From assembly GCA_025055175.1 (NCBI GenBank), contig JANWYT010000009.1, positions 1 to 34,250 on the forward strand: a stretch of DNA of 34,250 nucleotides, in the 5' to 3' direction. Position 1 is the first letter of the stretch, and each line of letters begins with the position of its first letter. Origin of the DNA: Anaerolineae bacterium (GTDB lineage: Bacteria > Chloroflexota > Anaerolineae > Aggregatilineales > Phototrophicaceae). The translations under genes and the position numbers were made by a program. The notes under the pieces are model-generated. The model was given only the letters and a program-made list of their open reading frames with translations, was not told where the DNA came from and searched no databases. This document shows positions 7,785-15,203 of this stretch, piece by piece.

Positions 7785-10700
7785 ATGGCGGACAGCCTTT
7801 TCGACAAACGCTATCGCTACGATTACATCTACCCGCGCGGACGCAGCGGCGAAACCCTGCGCGCCGTCGATACGCAAGCCGATGATCGCCCTGTCGTCAT
7901 CAAGCGCCCCGCTCCCCAGGATGCTCCGCCCATCCGCGCCGGCCAAGAATCCAGCATTCGCAACGAGAAGCGCGCCCTGCAAGCCCTACAAGGCCATCCT
8001 CACATCGTCCAACTCTTGGGCGAAGGTCAGTTCTTCGTAGGTGGCACGCCTCATCAGTACATCGTCATGGAGCGGGCTGAGGGCCTGATCGTGGCCGACT
8101 GGGTGCGCGAATTGGCTCAGCAAGGTGAACGTCTGCCCTTGCTGGAGATGTTGACCATCATCGACCAACTGCTGGATTTGTTGCACGCCGCCCATGCCCG
8201 CGACATCGTCTACAACGACGTGGATGCCAAGCACTTGTTCTGGTCGCGCGAGGCCTACCGCCTACGCGTCATCGACTGGGGCAACGCTGTCTTCCTAGAA
8301 GGAGACATCAGCACACCGCAGGGGATCAGCCGCCAAACGGACGTGGCTCAGGTGGGTCAGCTCCTTTACAGCCTGCTGACTGGCGGCCAGCGGCCCGACA
8401 TCCCGCGCGACGCCGACGCCAGCTTCGCCCTCAGCTTCGGCGTCGACTCGCGTCGCATTGATCCGCGCTTGCAGACCATCATCAGCCAGGCCGTCCATCC
8501 CAACCTGCGCCTGCGCACCGCCAGCATTGCCGCCCTGCGCAGCGAATTGACTGCCTTCCGCGCCCCGATGGAACGCGAGCGCAGCGCTGCCCTGGCACGC
8601 CTGAGCGAGCGCTTACGTCGTCTTGATCTGAGCAAAGATGAGCTGCTCACCTTGCAAAACCTGATTGAGCCGTTCCTGGCTCAAGACCCTGCTCATCCGC
8701 CCACGCTGAGCGCTCACCGTGAAGTTGTGGATCGCTTGCGCGATTTAAGCGTAGAAGCAGACCTGAACGCAGCCCATATCTACGTTCACAACGGCCACTG
8801 GGAGCGCGCCCAGGCCCTGCTGCTGGAGCTGCGCGAACGCGCCGGCAGCAAAACGAGTTCCCTCGTCCACTGGCTGAGCGACGTCTGTACCCTCATCCTG
8901 GAGAACGATTCGCGGGCCACGCCTAGCGCCTTGCAAGCCATCGACCTGATGATCCAGGGCCAGCCTCATCGAGCCGCCGCCCTGCTGATGGCCGATGAAG
9001 CCGACGACCAGGCCCGCGCTCTGCATTGGCTGATGGCTGAGCGCATCTCGTCGCACGTGAGTGAAGTGCTGCTGCTGCGCCCTAACCTCTATCGTCTGAG
9101 CAGCGCCCTGTTGCAGCTGCGCAGCGAAGGCCAGGATATCGCCGAATTGCAAGCCCTGCTCGACAGCGCCCAAGACGACCTGGATGCCCTGGCGACTGCG
9201 CCCCTTCACTTGCCCAGCCTGCGCGACCAGGCCCGCCAGATAGTGGAGGCACTGCAAGCCTTCAACCGCCTGCTGACGACCTTCGCTTATCAGCACAATC
9301 AACTCCCTAATCGGTTGCTGCCCCTCAACGCTGTCGAACGGGCTATCAACGCTGCCATGAGCCTGGCCGACTGCCTGCACATCGTCGGACGCCAGGCCAG
9401 CGCCAGCCCCAACGCTGTTCAGAATGCCCTAGAGGTCGCCCGCCAGATCGACCCGTCCACGCCTCTCTGGGCCAACCTAGACGCCTTCTTGCGAGGCTTG
9501 TATGCCCGCCTGAACGCTTGCCAGACCTACCAGCCGCAGCTCGACGGCAGCGACCTACAAAGCTGGTTTCCGCAGGCCCGCGCCGACCTGGCCCAGTATG
9601 CCCAGGCTCTGGCTGACGACCTGCTGAACGAAATGTTGCGCGCCCTGACTGAAGCCGAAGACGCCTGGGAGCAGTACCGCTGCGCCGTCATCGAAGGCGA
9701 CCGCGAGACCGCCAGCGAAGCGCTGTTTAACGCCAGCTCGGCCCTGGCTACCCTCAGCCCCAGCCTTAGCCAGTGGTTGCGCCAACTGCGCGTCATCGTC
9801 GACGGTGCGAGCTACATCGAGCGCCACAGCGTCCCCAACCCGATTGGCCGCGCCCTGGCCGACGGCTGGGAAGCCTTCGACCGCAGCCGCCTAGCTGAAG
9901 CTGAGCAACTCGGTCAGCAGGCCAACGAAATTGCCCGCAGCGAAGCTGAACGCTACGCCGCCACCCGCCTGCAAAATCTAGCCCGCCTGGCTCGCGCCGC
10001 CACCGATCGCGGTGGCCTGGCCGATCTGCAAGCCTGTGACGATCTGCTGGGCCGCGTCGAAGCCCTGTTCAGCGCTGACGAGCGCCGCGATATGGAGACC
10101 TTCGCCGCCCAAATGCCCAACAACGACATCTACCTCAAGGCCATGAGTCGTGGCCTGGTGGAAGGTTTCGCCCGCCGCAGCAGCGCTGCTTTGCGCCTGC
10201 TCTTCACCCATGCTGTGCTGCAATCCGCCCTCAGCCTCTACGAGGGCCACATGAGCGACGCTCAGTTCTGGCGCGAAGCGGCCCTGCGCACTCTGGGAGA
10301 GGACGCCGCGCGCCACTTGTTGCTGCGCACCCTAGATGAGCAGCGCGCCCGCCTGGACGACATCAATCAGGCCAACGCCCTGCTGCTGACTCTGGATGGC
10401 CGCGCTGCCTTGCCACACCTGGTCGACACCATCCGTCAACTCGAGGCTAACCCTCAAGCCCGCAACTTCAGCTCCGTCATCCAAGCCCTGCGCGATCTTG
10501 ACGTGGGTCTGCGCGATTGGCAGATGGCCGCCTTCCGCGAAGCCGGCGCGCGCATTGAGAGCGCCATCCGCAACCTGAGCGGCGCGTCTGCTAGCGGCCT
10601 GCACACTGCTCCGCTGCTGGCCTGGTTGAATGAGCTGTTGCGCGCTGCTGCCGAACTGAGTGTGCTGGCTCGCGAGCTGCGCGGCCTGGTGAGCCAGCTC

Positions 10701-11999
10701 CCCGACCAGCCTAACCCGCGCCTGGGAGAGTTGCACCACGAGTTGGTGCGGCTGACTACTCTCCAACTTGGGGAAGATATGGCGGCCCAACTGCGCCAGT
10801 GGCGCGACACTTACGACCAATTCGTCGCCCTCTACACCTCGTCAGAGCGACGCAGCAAACGGCTAGAACGCCTGGACGAATTCTTCAAGGCTCTGTTCAT
10901 CGACAAGCACCCAGCCTATGCCCTGTACCGTCACTGGTACAATCTGTTGGAACAATCGCCAGAGTTCCCCGCGCCGCCCACTGATGATCCCATGCCGCGC
11001 GTCGCAGCCGATGTCCTGCCGCTTCCCTCTGATGATCGGTTACAGGCCACCACACCGCGCCGCCGCGCCGCGCCTATCCTCTGGCAACGTATCCTGACAA
11101 CGCTGGTGGGACTTGCTGTCATCGTCTCGATCGCGCTCAGCGCTCTAGCCCTGCTGAACAGCGCTCCCTCCGAGCCGACGCCGACTCAAGTCAGCGAAGC
11201 CACTGCCCAAGAGCCAGCGCCCACGCCCGTCCCGACCCTAGCTCCTAGTCCAACGCCCAGCCCTAGCCCGACGCTCACGCCGACCAGTACAGCCAGCGCC
11301 ACGCCTTCCGCCACGTCCACACCGACGACGACCTTCACCCCCAGCAGCACGCCCAGCGTCACACCCACCACGCCGCCGCCCACGCCTACGCCGCTGCCGC
11401 CAGAGGGCTTGCAAGGCCAGCAAGACCTCATCGCCCTGCTGGCCTCCGCCCCAGAACTGCCCATCAGTCCCCAAGTCTTCAGTCCACTGGAAGAAGGCGG
11501 CGGCTATCGCCTGGGCGCGAGCGAAGCCGTGTCTGGCGACGATATTCGCGTGCTGCCACCTGCCCAGTGGTTCGAAGCTCGCTACGGCAACAACGCCGCC
11601 AGTCGTCTGCGCAGCAGCAGCGCCGAGATTGCCCTGCGCACCTTCAATCCTGCTATCGTCAGCGCCGATCAGGTGTACTTTGGCCTGGCGTTGGAGAGCG
11701 CGCAGACGGGCGACTCAATCGGCCTGCGCGTACAAGTCATCGGGACGAACGCCATCAACTTGTACCGCGTCAAGAACGGGGTACTGAGCTTCCTCAGCCA
11801 ACGTTCGGTGAATGCGCCAATTGTGCGCCTGCGCCTAGAGCGCAGCTCCGTCGATGGCAGGGTGTCGCTCTACTACAACGACGAAATGCTGGGCGAAGCA
11901 GTAGAGTTCCTGGCCAACGACGCTGAGTTGCTGCCATTCGTATTCGTGCGCGGCGGCGTCATCATCGGCCTGAGCAGCTGGCGGGTGAGCCTGCGCTGA
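7785..11999 (+). CDS. Large membrane-anchored protein-kinase-like receptor with helical middle and external domain
   Basis: 1404 residues. The N-terminal 260 follow a protein-kinase fold: VVIK (Lys40), a possible alpha-C Glu61, catalytic-loop segment IVYNDVDAKHLFW (Asp145) and VIDWGNA (Asp164). Relative to HRDxKPxN, His is Tyr143, the catalytic Lys is Asp147 and the metal-binding Asn is His150, so normal kinase activity is doubtful. Residues about 270-1090 are Ala/Leu-rich helices, TPR-like in character. One membrane segment lies at about 1102-1125, then an 80-residue Pro/Thr/Ser linker, then an external beta-rich domain (about 1207-1404) that resembles jelly-roll sugar- or ligand-binding modules. 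The topology suggests sensing outside and signalling inside. The start is ATG 7785, with a weak ribosome site. Confidence 0.85.
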   Translation: MADSLFDKRYRYDYIYPRGRSGETLRAVDTQADDRPVVIKRPAPQDAPPIRAGQESSIRNEKRALQALQGHPHIVQLLGEGQFFVGGTPHQYIVMERAEGLIVADWVRELAQQGERLPLLEMLTIIDQLLDLLHAAHARDIVYNDVDAKHLFWSREAYRLRVIDWGNAVFLEGDISTPQGISRQTDVAQVGQLLYSLLTGGQRPDIPRDADASFALSFGVDSRRIDPRLQTIISQAVHPNLRLRTASIAALRSELTAFRAPMERERSAALARLSERLRRLDLSKDELLTLQNLIEPFLAQDPAHPPTLSAHREVVDRLRDLSVEADLNAAHIYVHNGHWERAQALLLELRERAGSKTSSLVHWLSDVCTLILENDSRATPSALQAIDLMIQGQPHRAAALLMADEADDQARALHWLMAERISSHVSEVLLLRPNLYRLSSALLQLRSEGQDIAELQALLDSAQDDLDALATAPLHLPSLRDQARQIVEALQAFNRLLTTFAYQHNQLPNRLLPLNAVERAINAAMSLADCLHIVGRQASASPNAVQNALEVARQIDPSTPLWANLDAFLRGLYARLNACQTYQPQLDGSDLQSWFPQARADLAQYAQALADDLLNEMLRALTEAEDAWEQYRCAVIEGDRETASEALFNASSALATLSPSLSQWLRQLRVIVDGASYIERHSVPNPIGRALADGWEAFDRSRLAEAEQLGQQANEIARSEAERYAATRLQNLARLARAATDRGGLADLQACDDLLGRVEALFSADERRDMETFAAQMPNNDIYLKAMSRGLVEGFARRSSAALRLLFTHAVLQSALSLYEGHMSDAQFWREAALRTLGEDAARHLLLRTLDEQRARLDDINQANALLLTLDGRAALPHLVDTIRQLEANPQARNFSSVIQALRDLDVGLRDWQMAAFREAGARIESAIRNLSGASASGLHTAPLLAWLNELLRAAAELSVLARELRGLVSQLPDQPNPRLGELHHELVRLTTLQLGEDMAAQLRQWRDTYDQFVALYTSSERRSKRLERLDEFFKALFIDKHPAYALYRHWYNLLEQSPEFPAPPTDDPMPRVAADVLPLPSDDRLQATTPRRRAAPILWQRILTTLVGLAVIVSIALSALALLNSAPSEPTPTQVSEATAQEPAPTPVPTLAPSPTPSPSPTLTPTSTASATPSATSTPTTTFTPSSTPSVTPTTPPPTPTPLPPEGLQGQQDLIALLASAPELPISPQVFSPLEEGGGYRLGASEAVSGDDIRVLPPAQWFEARYGNNAASRLRSSSAEIALRTFNPAIVSADQVYFGLALESAQTGDSIGLRVQVIGTNAINLYRVKNGVLSFLSQRSVNAPIVRLRLERSSVDGRVSLYYNDEMLGEAVEFLANDAELLPFVFVRGGVIIGLSSWRVSLR

Positions 12000-12001
12000 G
12001 C

Positions 12002-12292
12002 CTAGTTGGGGTTGATGAGGTGGCGCGTTCCGTGCTGCGGACAGCAAGTGCCGCTGCTGAACAATTCATAGGCGATATAGTTAGCCTGCGCGGGTCGCAG
12101 ACGTTCGTTGACGAAGTAGAAGTACCAGTCGCCGCTCCGAGGGCAATGGACATGGCCTATGCTCAGGCTAAAGAAGCCGATGCTTTGCGCCAATTCGGCG
12201 CTGACGGATCGAGCATGGTAGCGGCCAGCCAGCCATTGAACGATGAAGTAGTGCTTATCCAAAGCGAACGCTCTCCCTGAAATGGCCCACAC
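12002..12292 (-). CDS. Small hypothetical protein with four cysteines' worth of Cys/His-rich C-terminal half
   Basis: 96 residues from GTG 12292; a TAG ten bases upstream bounds the frame. I do not recognise the family. Codons look genuinely coding (GGC, AGC, TTC, ATC and CTG dominate), and the C-terminal half is distinctive: GHVHCPRSGDWYFYFVN, then SSGTCCPQHGTRH, with three cysteines and several histidines that could bind a metal. It ends three bases from the convergent kinase-like gene. An imperfect palindrome (12285-12302) covers the start. A plus-strand frame across the same bases looks less protein-like. Whether it is expressed is uncertain, because no good ribosome site is visible. Confidence 0.5.
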   Translation of the reverse strand: MWAISGRAFALDKHYFIVQWLAGRYHARSVSAELAQSIGFFSLSIGHVHCPRSGDWYFYFVNERLRPAQANYIAYELFSSGTCCPQHGTRHLINPN

Positions 12293-12302
12293 ATGCGTGG
12301 GC
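12285..12302. repeat. Inverted repeat over the start of the small hypothetical gene
   Basis: GCCCAC-ACATGC-GTGGGC is a 6-base inverted repeat around a nearly self-complementary core. It covers the GTG at 12292, so it could hide or regulate that start. It has no following T-run and is unlikely to be a terminator. Confidence 0.4.
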
Positions 12303-12400
12303 TAGCAGCTTCAAGGCTAGGTGGGCAAGCTTAGCCGAAGATGATTTCGCCGTAAACGGACGTGCAACTACTGAGCTGTCAAGCAAAATTAGGAAGAAAG

Positions 12401-12413
12401 TCATGTGGCATGA
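12401..12413. terminator. Weak hairpin after sixA
   Basis: TCATG-TGG-CATGA is a perfect 5-bp inverted repeat 17 bases past the sixA stop. On the minus strand it is followed by a pyrimidine-rich stretch (CTTTCTTCC). It is the only terminator-like element at the end of the surE-hydrolase-sixA unit, but the stem is short. Confidence 0.3.
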
Positions 12414-12429
12414 TGACATAAGCCTCAGG

Positions 12430-12900
12430 CTACTTGCCCAAGCTGCCAAAGAGGGCAGGCGTGGCCAGCCATAACAGCTCTGCTTGGCGCGGAGCGGTCT
12501 GTGACCAGTTGAGCGCGGCAACTGCGCCCTTCTTGAGCATGACGTTAGCGCCACAAGCTGAGCGCACGACTTCGCTCAGGCTGGGGTTATGGCCCACCAG
12601 CAGGACTTCTTCTTGATCCTCGTGAATCGCCAGCAGGCTGACCATCCGTCCCAAGTCGAAGTTGAAGTCCAACGCCTCGCGGGTAGTGACGGTCAAACCC
12701 AGGGCTTTAGCTACGATATGAGCGGTCTGCTGGGCGCGCACGCGCGGGCTGGCGTAGATGGCGCTGGGCTGGATTTTCATGTGGGCCAAGACGCGAGCGG
12801 CTTCTTCCGTCTTGCGCACGCCTTCGCTAGTGAGGGCGCGGGCCTCGTCACTGATGGCCAGGTCTTCGGCCTTGCCGTGCCGCATGAGATAGACGATCAT
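12430..12900 (-). CDS. sixA: SixA-type phosphohistidine phosphatase
   Basis: 156 residues, the usual SixA size. The histidine-phosphatase signature is LMRHGK (His8 phospho-acceptor), with ASPRVRAQQTA (Arg53/Arg55) and VGHNPSL (His104). SixA proteins remove phosphate from histidine of phosphorelay or PTS proteins, and the family is close to other small phosphatases, so the substrate is unproved. Its ATG overlaps the TGA of the upstream hydrolase gene by the ATGA junction (12897-12900), showing translational coupling. It is the last gene of a surE-hydrolase-sixA unit. Confidence 0.9.
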   Translation of the reverse strand: MIVYLMRHGKAEDLAISDEARALTSEGVRKTEEAARVLAHMKIQPSAIYASPRVRAQQTAHIVAKALGLTVTTREALDFNFDLGRMVSLLAIHEDQEEVLLVGHNPSLSEVVRSACGANVMLKKGAVAALNWSQTAPRQAELLWLATPALFGSLGK

Positions 12901-13724
12901 GGGATGCCCTCCAAATCAGCCAAGAAAGCGCCGATGGCTTCGGCGTAGCGGATGGGATGACCACAGCGGATGTGGTGGCCCACGCCGCTGACGTAGACCA
13001 CGCGCACGCCACGCCACAAATTGCTCACTGTCTGAGCCGCTTGCGGCGTGACGACAGCACCTTTGTCCACGTCACCGCACAGCAGCAGGCCTTTGCAGTG
13101 CAGCGCGGCGCAGGTCTCGTACCAGCTTGGGCCACTCCACCAATCCATGTGGTCGAAGATGGCCAAATCGATCATTAAGCGGGCCTGGGCGCGCGTCTGA
13201 ATGTCTTCCTCGCGCCAAGTGGGATAATGTTGTGCGCGGTAGAGGTCGGCCAGTGCCGCCTGGCTGAGCGTTTGAGCCTGAGCCGTTGCGGCGCGCCATT
13301 GGGCCAAGAACTCGCGCCGCATTGGCTCTTCGCGGAAGTAAGGGTCTTCTAGGATGAGCCAAGCCACTAGGTCGGGTCTGCGCGCGGCCAGCATGGCAGC
13401 GACGGTCGCGCCCATGCTGTGGCCGATCAGGCCAACGGGCGTCTTGAGACCCAGCACGCCGACCAGCGCTTCCAACTCATCGGCCAAGTCGACGAAGCTA
13501 TAGGGCGCGCTGACGCGGCTGCTGCCACCATGCCCGCGCGAATCGTAGGCGATTACGTCGTAGTCGGCCACCAAGTCGCGAATCAGGCTTTGCCAGACCA
13601 CTGAGCCATCAGTGAAGCCATGCACCAACACGACGGGCGGCTTGTCTTTGTCGGTGCGCAAGTAGCTCAGACGCTGGTCAGCTGCGTTGGCAAACTGCCA
13701 GGCAGGCTCAGGATTGGCGGCCAT
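12897..13724 (-). CDS. Alpha/beta-fold hydrolase
   Basis: 275 residues from ATG 13724. VLVHGFTDGS forms the oxyanion region, GHSMGA the nucleophile elbow (Ser103), CGDVDKG the acid region (Asp218 or Asp220) and GVGHHI the catalytic His (250 or 251). This is a complete Ser-Asp-His set of the alpha/beta hydrolase fold. The chosen ATG lies 16 bases inside the end of surE and follows GGAAGGGAAG, a good ribosome site that also encodes the SurE C-terminus. A start at 13778 is possible but falls deeper in surE. Likely an esterase or similar enzyme. The substrate is unknown. Confidence 0.87.
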   Translation of the reverse strand: MAANPEPAWQFANAADQRLSYLRTDKDKPPVVLVHGFTDGSVVWQSLIRDLVADYDVIAYDSRGHGGSSRVSAPYSFVDLADELEALVGVLGLKTPVGLIGHSMGATVAAMLAARRPDLVAWLILEDPYFREEPMRREFLAQWRAATAQAQTLSQAALADLYRAQHYPTWREEDIQTRAQARLMIDLAIFDHMDWWSGPSWYETCAALHCKGLLLCGDVDKGAVVTPQAAQTVSNLWRGVRVVYVSGVGHHIRCGHPIRYAEAIGAFLADLEGIP

Positions 13725-14547
13725 AGACGCGCTTCCCTTCCAGAATCTGGCGCAGACGAAAGAGGTCGGTGCGCGCACTCATGTCCAGGCTCATGGGCGT
13801 AACCGCCACTTTCTTCTCGTGGAGCAGCACATAGACATCGCTGTCTGGCTCTGCTTGCGACGGATCTGCGTTGAAGCGATAGCCGAGTTGGCCCTCGCTG
13901 TCAATGCTGATACGCTCAGGACGAGTCGGCCAGTAAACGCGGCGACGTGAGAGGCGCGTCATGCGCCATTCAGTGTCGGCGGTCGCTCCCCAGGGGACTT
14001 CAATCTTCAGCAAATCCACGTCGTCGGGCAGCACGCGGTGATGGATGAGCCATTCGCCGAATTTGCGAGCAAAGTGAGCAGCGGCGCTGAAGTCCACTTC
14101 ATCAGAGTGAGTCAAGTGTAGGTCGAAGGGCGTCTGCTGGCTGATAGCGATAGCGTTGCAGCCCAGGCTCGCCCCTTCGATGGCGGCGCCCACCGTGCCG
14201 CTGATGGTGACGCCGTTGCCGGTGTTCTCGCCGTAGTTCGTGCCACTCACTACCAAATCGGGCTGACGGTCGCACAGCTCTAGAATGCCGTGCTGGACGG
14301 TCTGGGCAGGCGTGCCATCGGCAGCATAGGCAGTGCAATTGGCGATGCGATAGGGCGGCTGGTAGGGGCGGATCGTGCCGCGACTGGAACGCGGCATGCT
14401 GCGACCCATGCCGCTCTGCTGCTGCTCTGGCGCAACGACTAAAAGTTGGCCCAGGCCTTCGAAGGCCTTGACCGTAGCCCACAGACCCGGCGAGTCGATG
14501 CCGTCATCGTTGGTGAAGAGAATGAGGGGAGGACGTAAACCATTCAT
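13708..14547 (-). CDS. surE: SurE-type 5'/3'-nucleotidase (copy 1)
   Basis: 279 residues. The N-terminal FTNDDGIDSPG carries the metal-binding Asp14 and Asp15, EQQQSG gives Ser45, and SGTNYGENTG gives Asn104, the four metal ligands expected of SurE. These enzymes dephosphorylate nucleoside monophosphates and sometimes polyphosphate in the cytosol. A central insertion around residues 48-68 (MPRSSRGTIRPYQ) and a C-terminal tail set it apart from the second copy at 22.1-22.8 kb. First gene of an overlapping unit with an alpha/beta hydrolase and sixA, behind the promoter at 14621-14648. Confidence 0.93.
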   Translation of the reverse strand: MNGLRPPLILFTNDDGIDSPGLWATVKAFEGLGQLLVVAPEQQQSGMGRSMPRSSRGTIRPYQPPYRIANCTAYAADGTPAQTVQHGILELCDRQPDLVVSGTNYGENTGNGVTISGTVGAAIEGASLGCNAIAISQQTPFDLHLTHSDEVDFSAAAHFARKFGEWLIHHRVLPDDVDLLKIEVPWGATADTEWRMTRLSRRRVYWPTRPERISIDSEGQLGYRFNADPSQAEPDSDVYVLLHEKKVAVTPMSLDMSARTDLFRLRQILEGKRVYGRQS

Positions 14548-14620
14548 GGTGTGTCGCGTTTCTGTGGCGTGCCTGGCGCAGTCCGTTCGCTGCGCGCCAA
14601 CGATGGAAAGATGTTGGTAA

Positions 14621-14648
14621 ATTGTAACTTGTCATCGTACGAACACAA
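14621..14648 (-). promoter_or_regulatory. Promoter of the surE-hydrolase-sixA unit
   Basis: Minus-strand TTGTGT (14648-14643), a 16-base spacer and TACAAT (14626-14621). The leader to ATG 14547 would be about 67 bases. The intergenic stretch to 14773 is AT-rich and holds three TCAAG direct copies (about 14669-14694) of unknown meaning. Confidence 0.5.
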
Positions 14649-14773
14649 AATTAAGTTTAGGTTAAAGTCAAGTCAAGAGCCTTGCCAGGGTCAAGCAAAA
14701 AACGATGAACGCTTGAAAAAATAGGGGCGCGCAGCTCACAGCGCAGCTTTTTAACGTCCCAAGCAGCTTGATC

Positions 14774-14782
14774 TGCTATAAT
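14774..14782 (+). promoter_or_regulatory. Extended -10 promoter TGCTATAAT
   Basis: A perfect TATAAT preceded by TG-n, 42 bases before ATG 14825. No good -35 is seen, which is normal for extended -10 promoters. An inverted repeat AGCAG-N6-CTGCT (14763-14778) overlaps it and could be an operator. The expected leader is about 36 bases and ends in the ribosome site AGGGAG. Confidence 0.7.
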
Positions 14783-14824
14783 GAGCTGCGTAGCCTATCC
14801 GCACACAAGCACAGGGAGCGCAGC

Positions 14825-15193
14825 ATGTATAAGTTAGCGTCGAAAAACGGGGCCTGGGAAGCGGTCATGGATGGCAATAGCCAAACGCCCATCCTCAACT
14901 TGGCGGGCCTGCAGGCAGGCCAGGTCATCAAAGTGACCGTGAACTTCTTCGCCCGCGAAGGCAGCTTCTACTACGTCGTCAGCAGCAACAACCCCAACTT
15001 CGTCGCGCTGAACCCCACGCAGGGCATCTTTGAAGACCCAGAAGGCTGGGAGTCGTGCTTGCTGGTAGCCCTCTTTGAAGTCCAGGGCAATGGCGAACAG
15101 GAGGGTAGCTTCATGGTCGAATTCAACAAAGGCGACCTGAGCGGCACGGGGACGCTCTCTAACTTCACCATCTTGGCTGAAGTCCTCAGCTAA
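14825..15193 (+). CDS. Small hypothetical beta-rich protein
   Basis: 122 residues from ATG 14825, which has AGGGAG six bases upstream; the frame opens earlier, at 14768, but that lies in the promoter. No signal peptide, membrane segment or cysteine cluster beyond one Cys. The sequence alternates polar and hydrophobic residues (VIKVTVNFF, SFYYVVSS, SFMVEF, LSNFTILAEV), as in a compact beta sandwich. I do not recognise the family. The best promoter of the window stands before it, so it may be abundant. The lipoprotein gene starts ten bases after its stop and probably shares the transcript. Confidence 0.75.
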   Translation: MYKLASKNGAWEAVMDGNSQTPILNLAGLQAGQVIKVTVNFFAREGSFYYVVSSNNPNFVALNPTQGIFEDPEGWESCLLVALFEVQGNGEQEGSFMVEFNKGDLSGTGTLSNFTILAEVLS

Positions 15194-15203
15194 GCCAGGG
15201 CCA

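Noticed and set aside
8745..9380. A 211-codon minus-strand frame inside the kinase-like gene
   Set aside because: Gln/Gly/Val-rich product typical of antisense of a GC-rich helical coding region; no promoter or homology.
11160..11405. Repetitive Pro/Thr/Ser-coding DNA, considered as a tandem repeat or CRISPR-like array
   Set aside because: Units are irregular, with no constant repeat or spacer. It encodes the flexible stalk of the kinase-like protein.
12020..12280. A plus-strand 86-codon frame opposite the small hypothetical gene
   Set aside because: Codon choice and composition fit the minus strand better; no ribosome site was seen on the plus strand.
14660..14700. Three TCAAG direct copies, considered as a regulator box
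   Set aside because: Copies are short, unevenly spaced and lie in AT-rich DNA where chance is likely.
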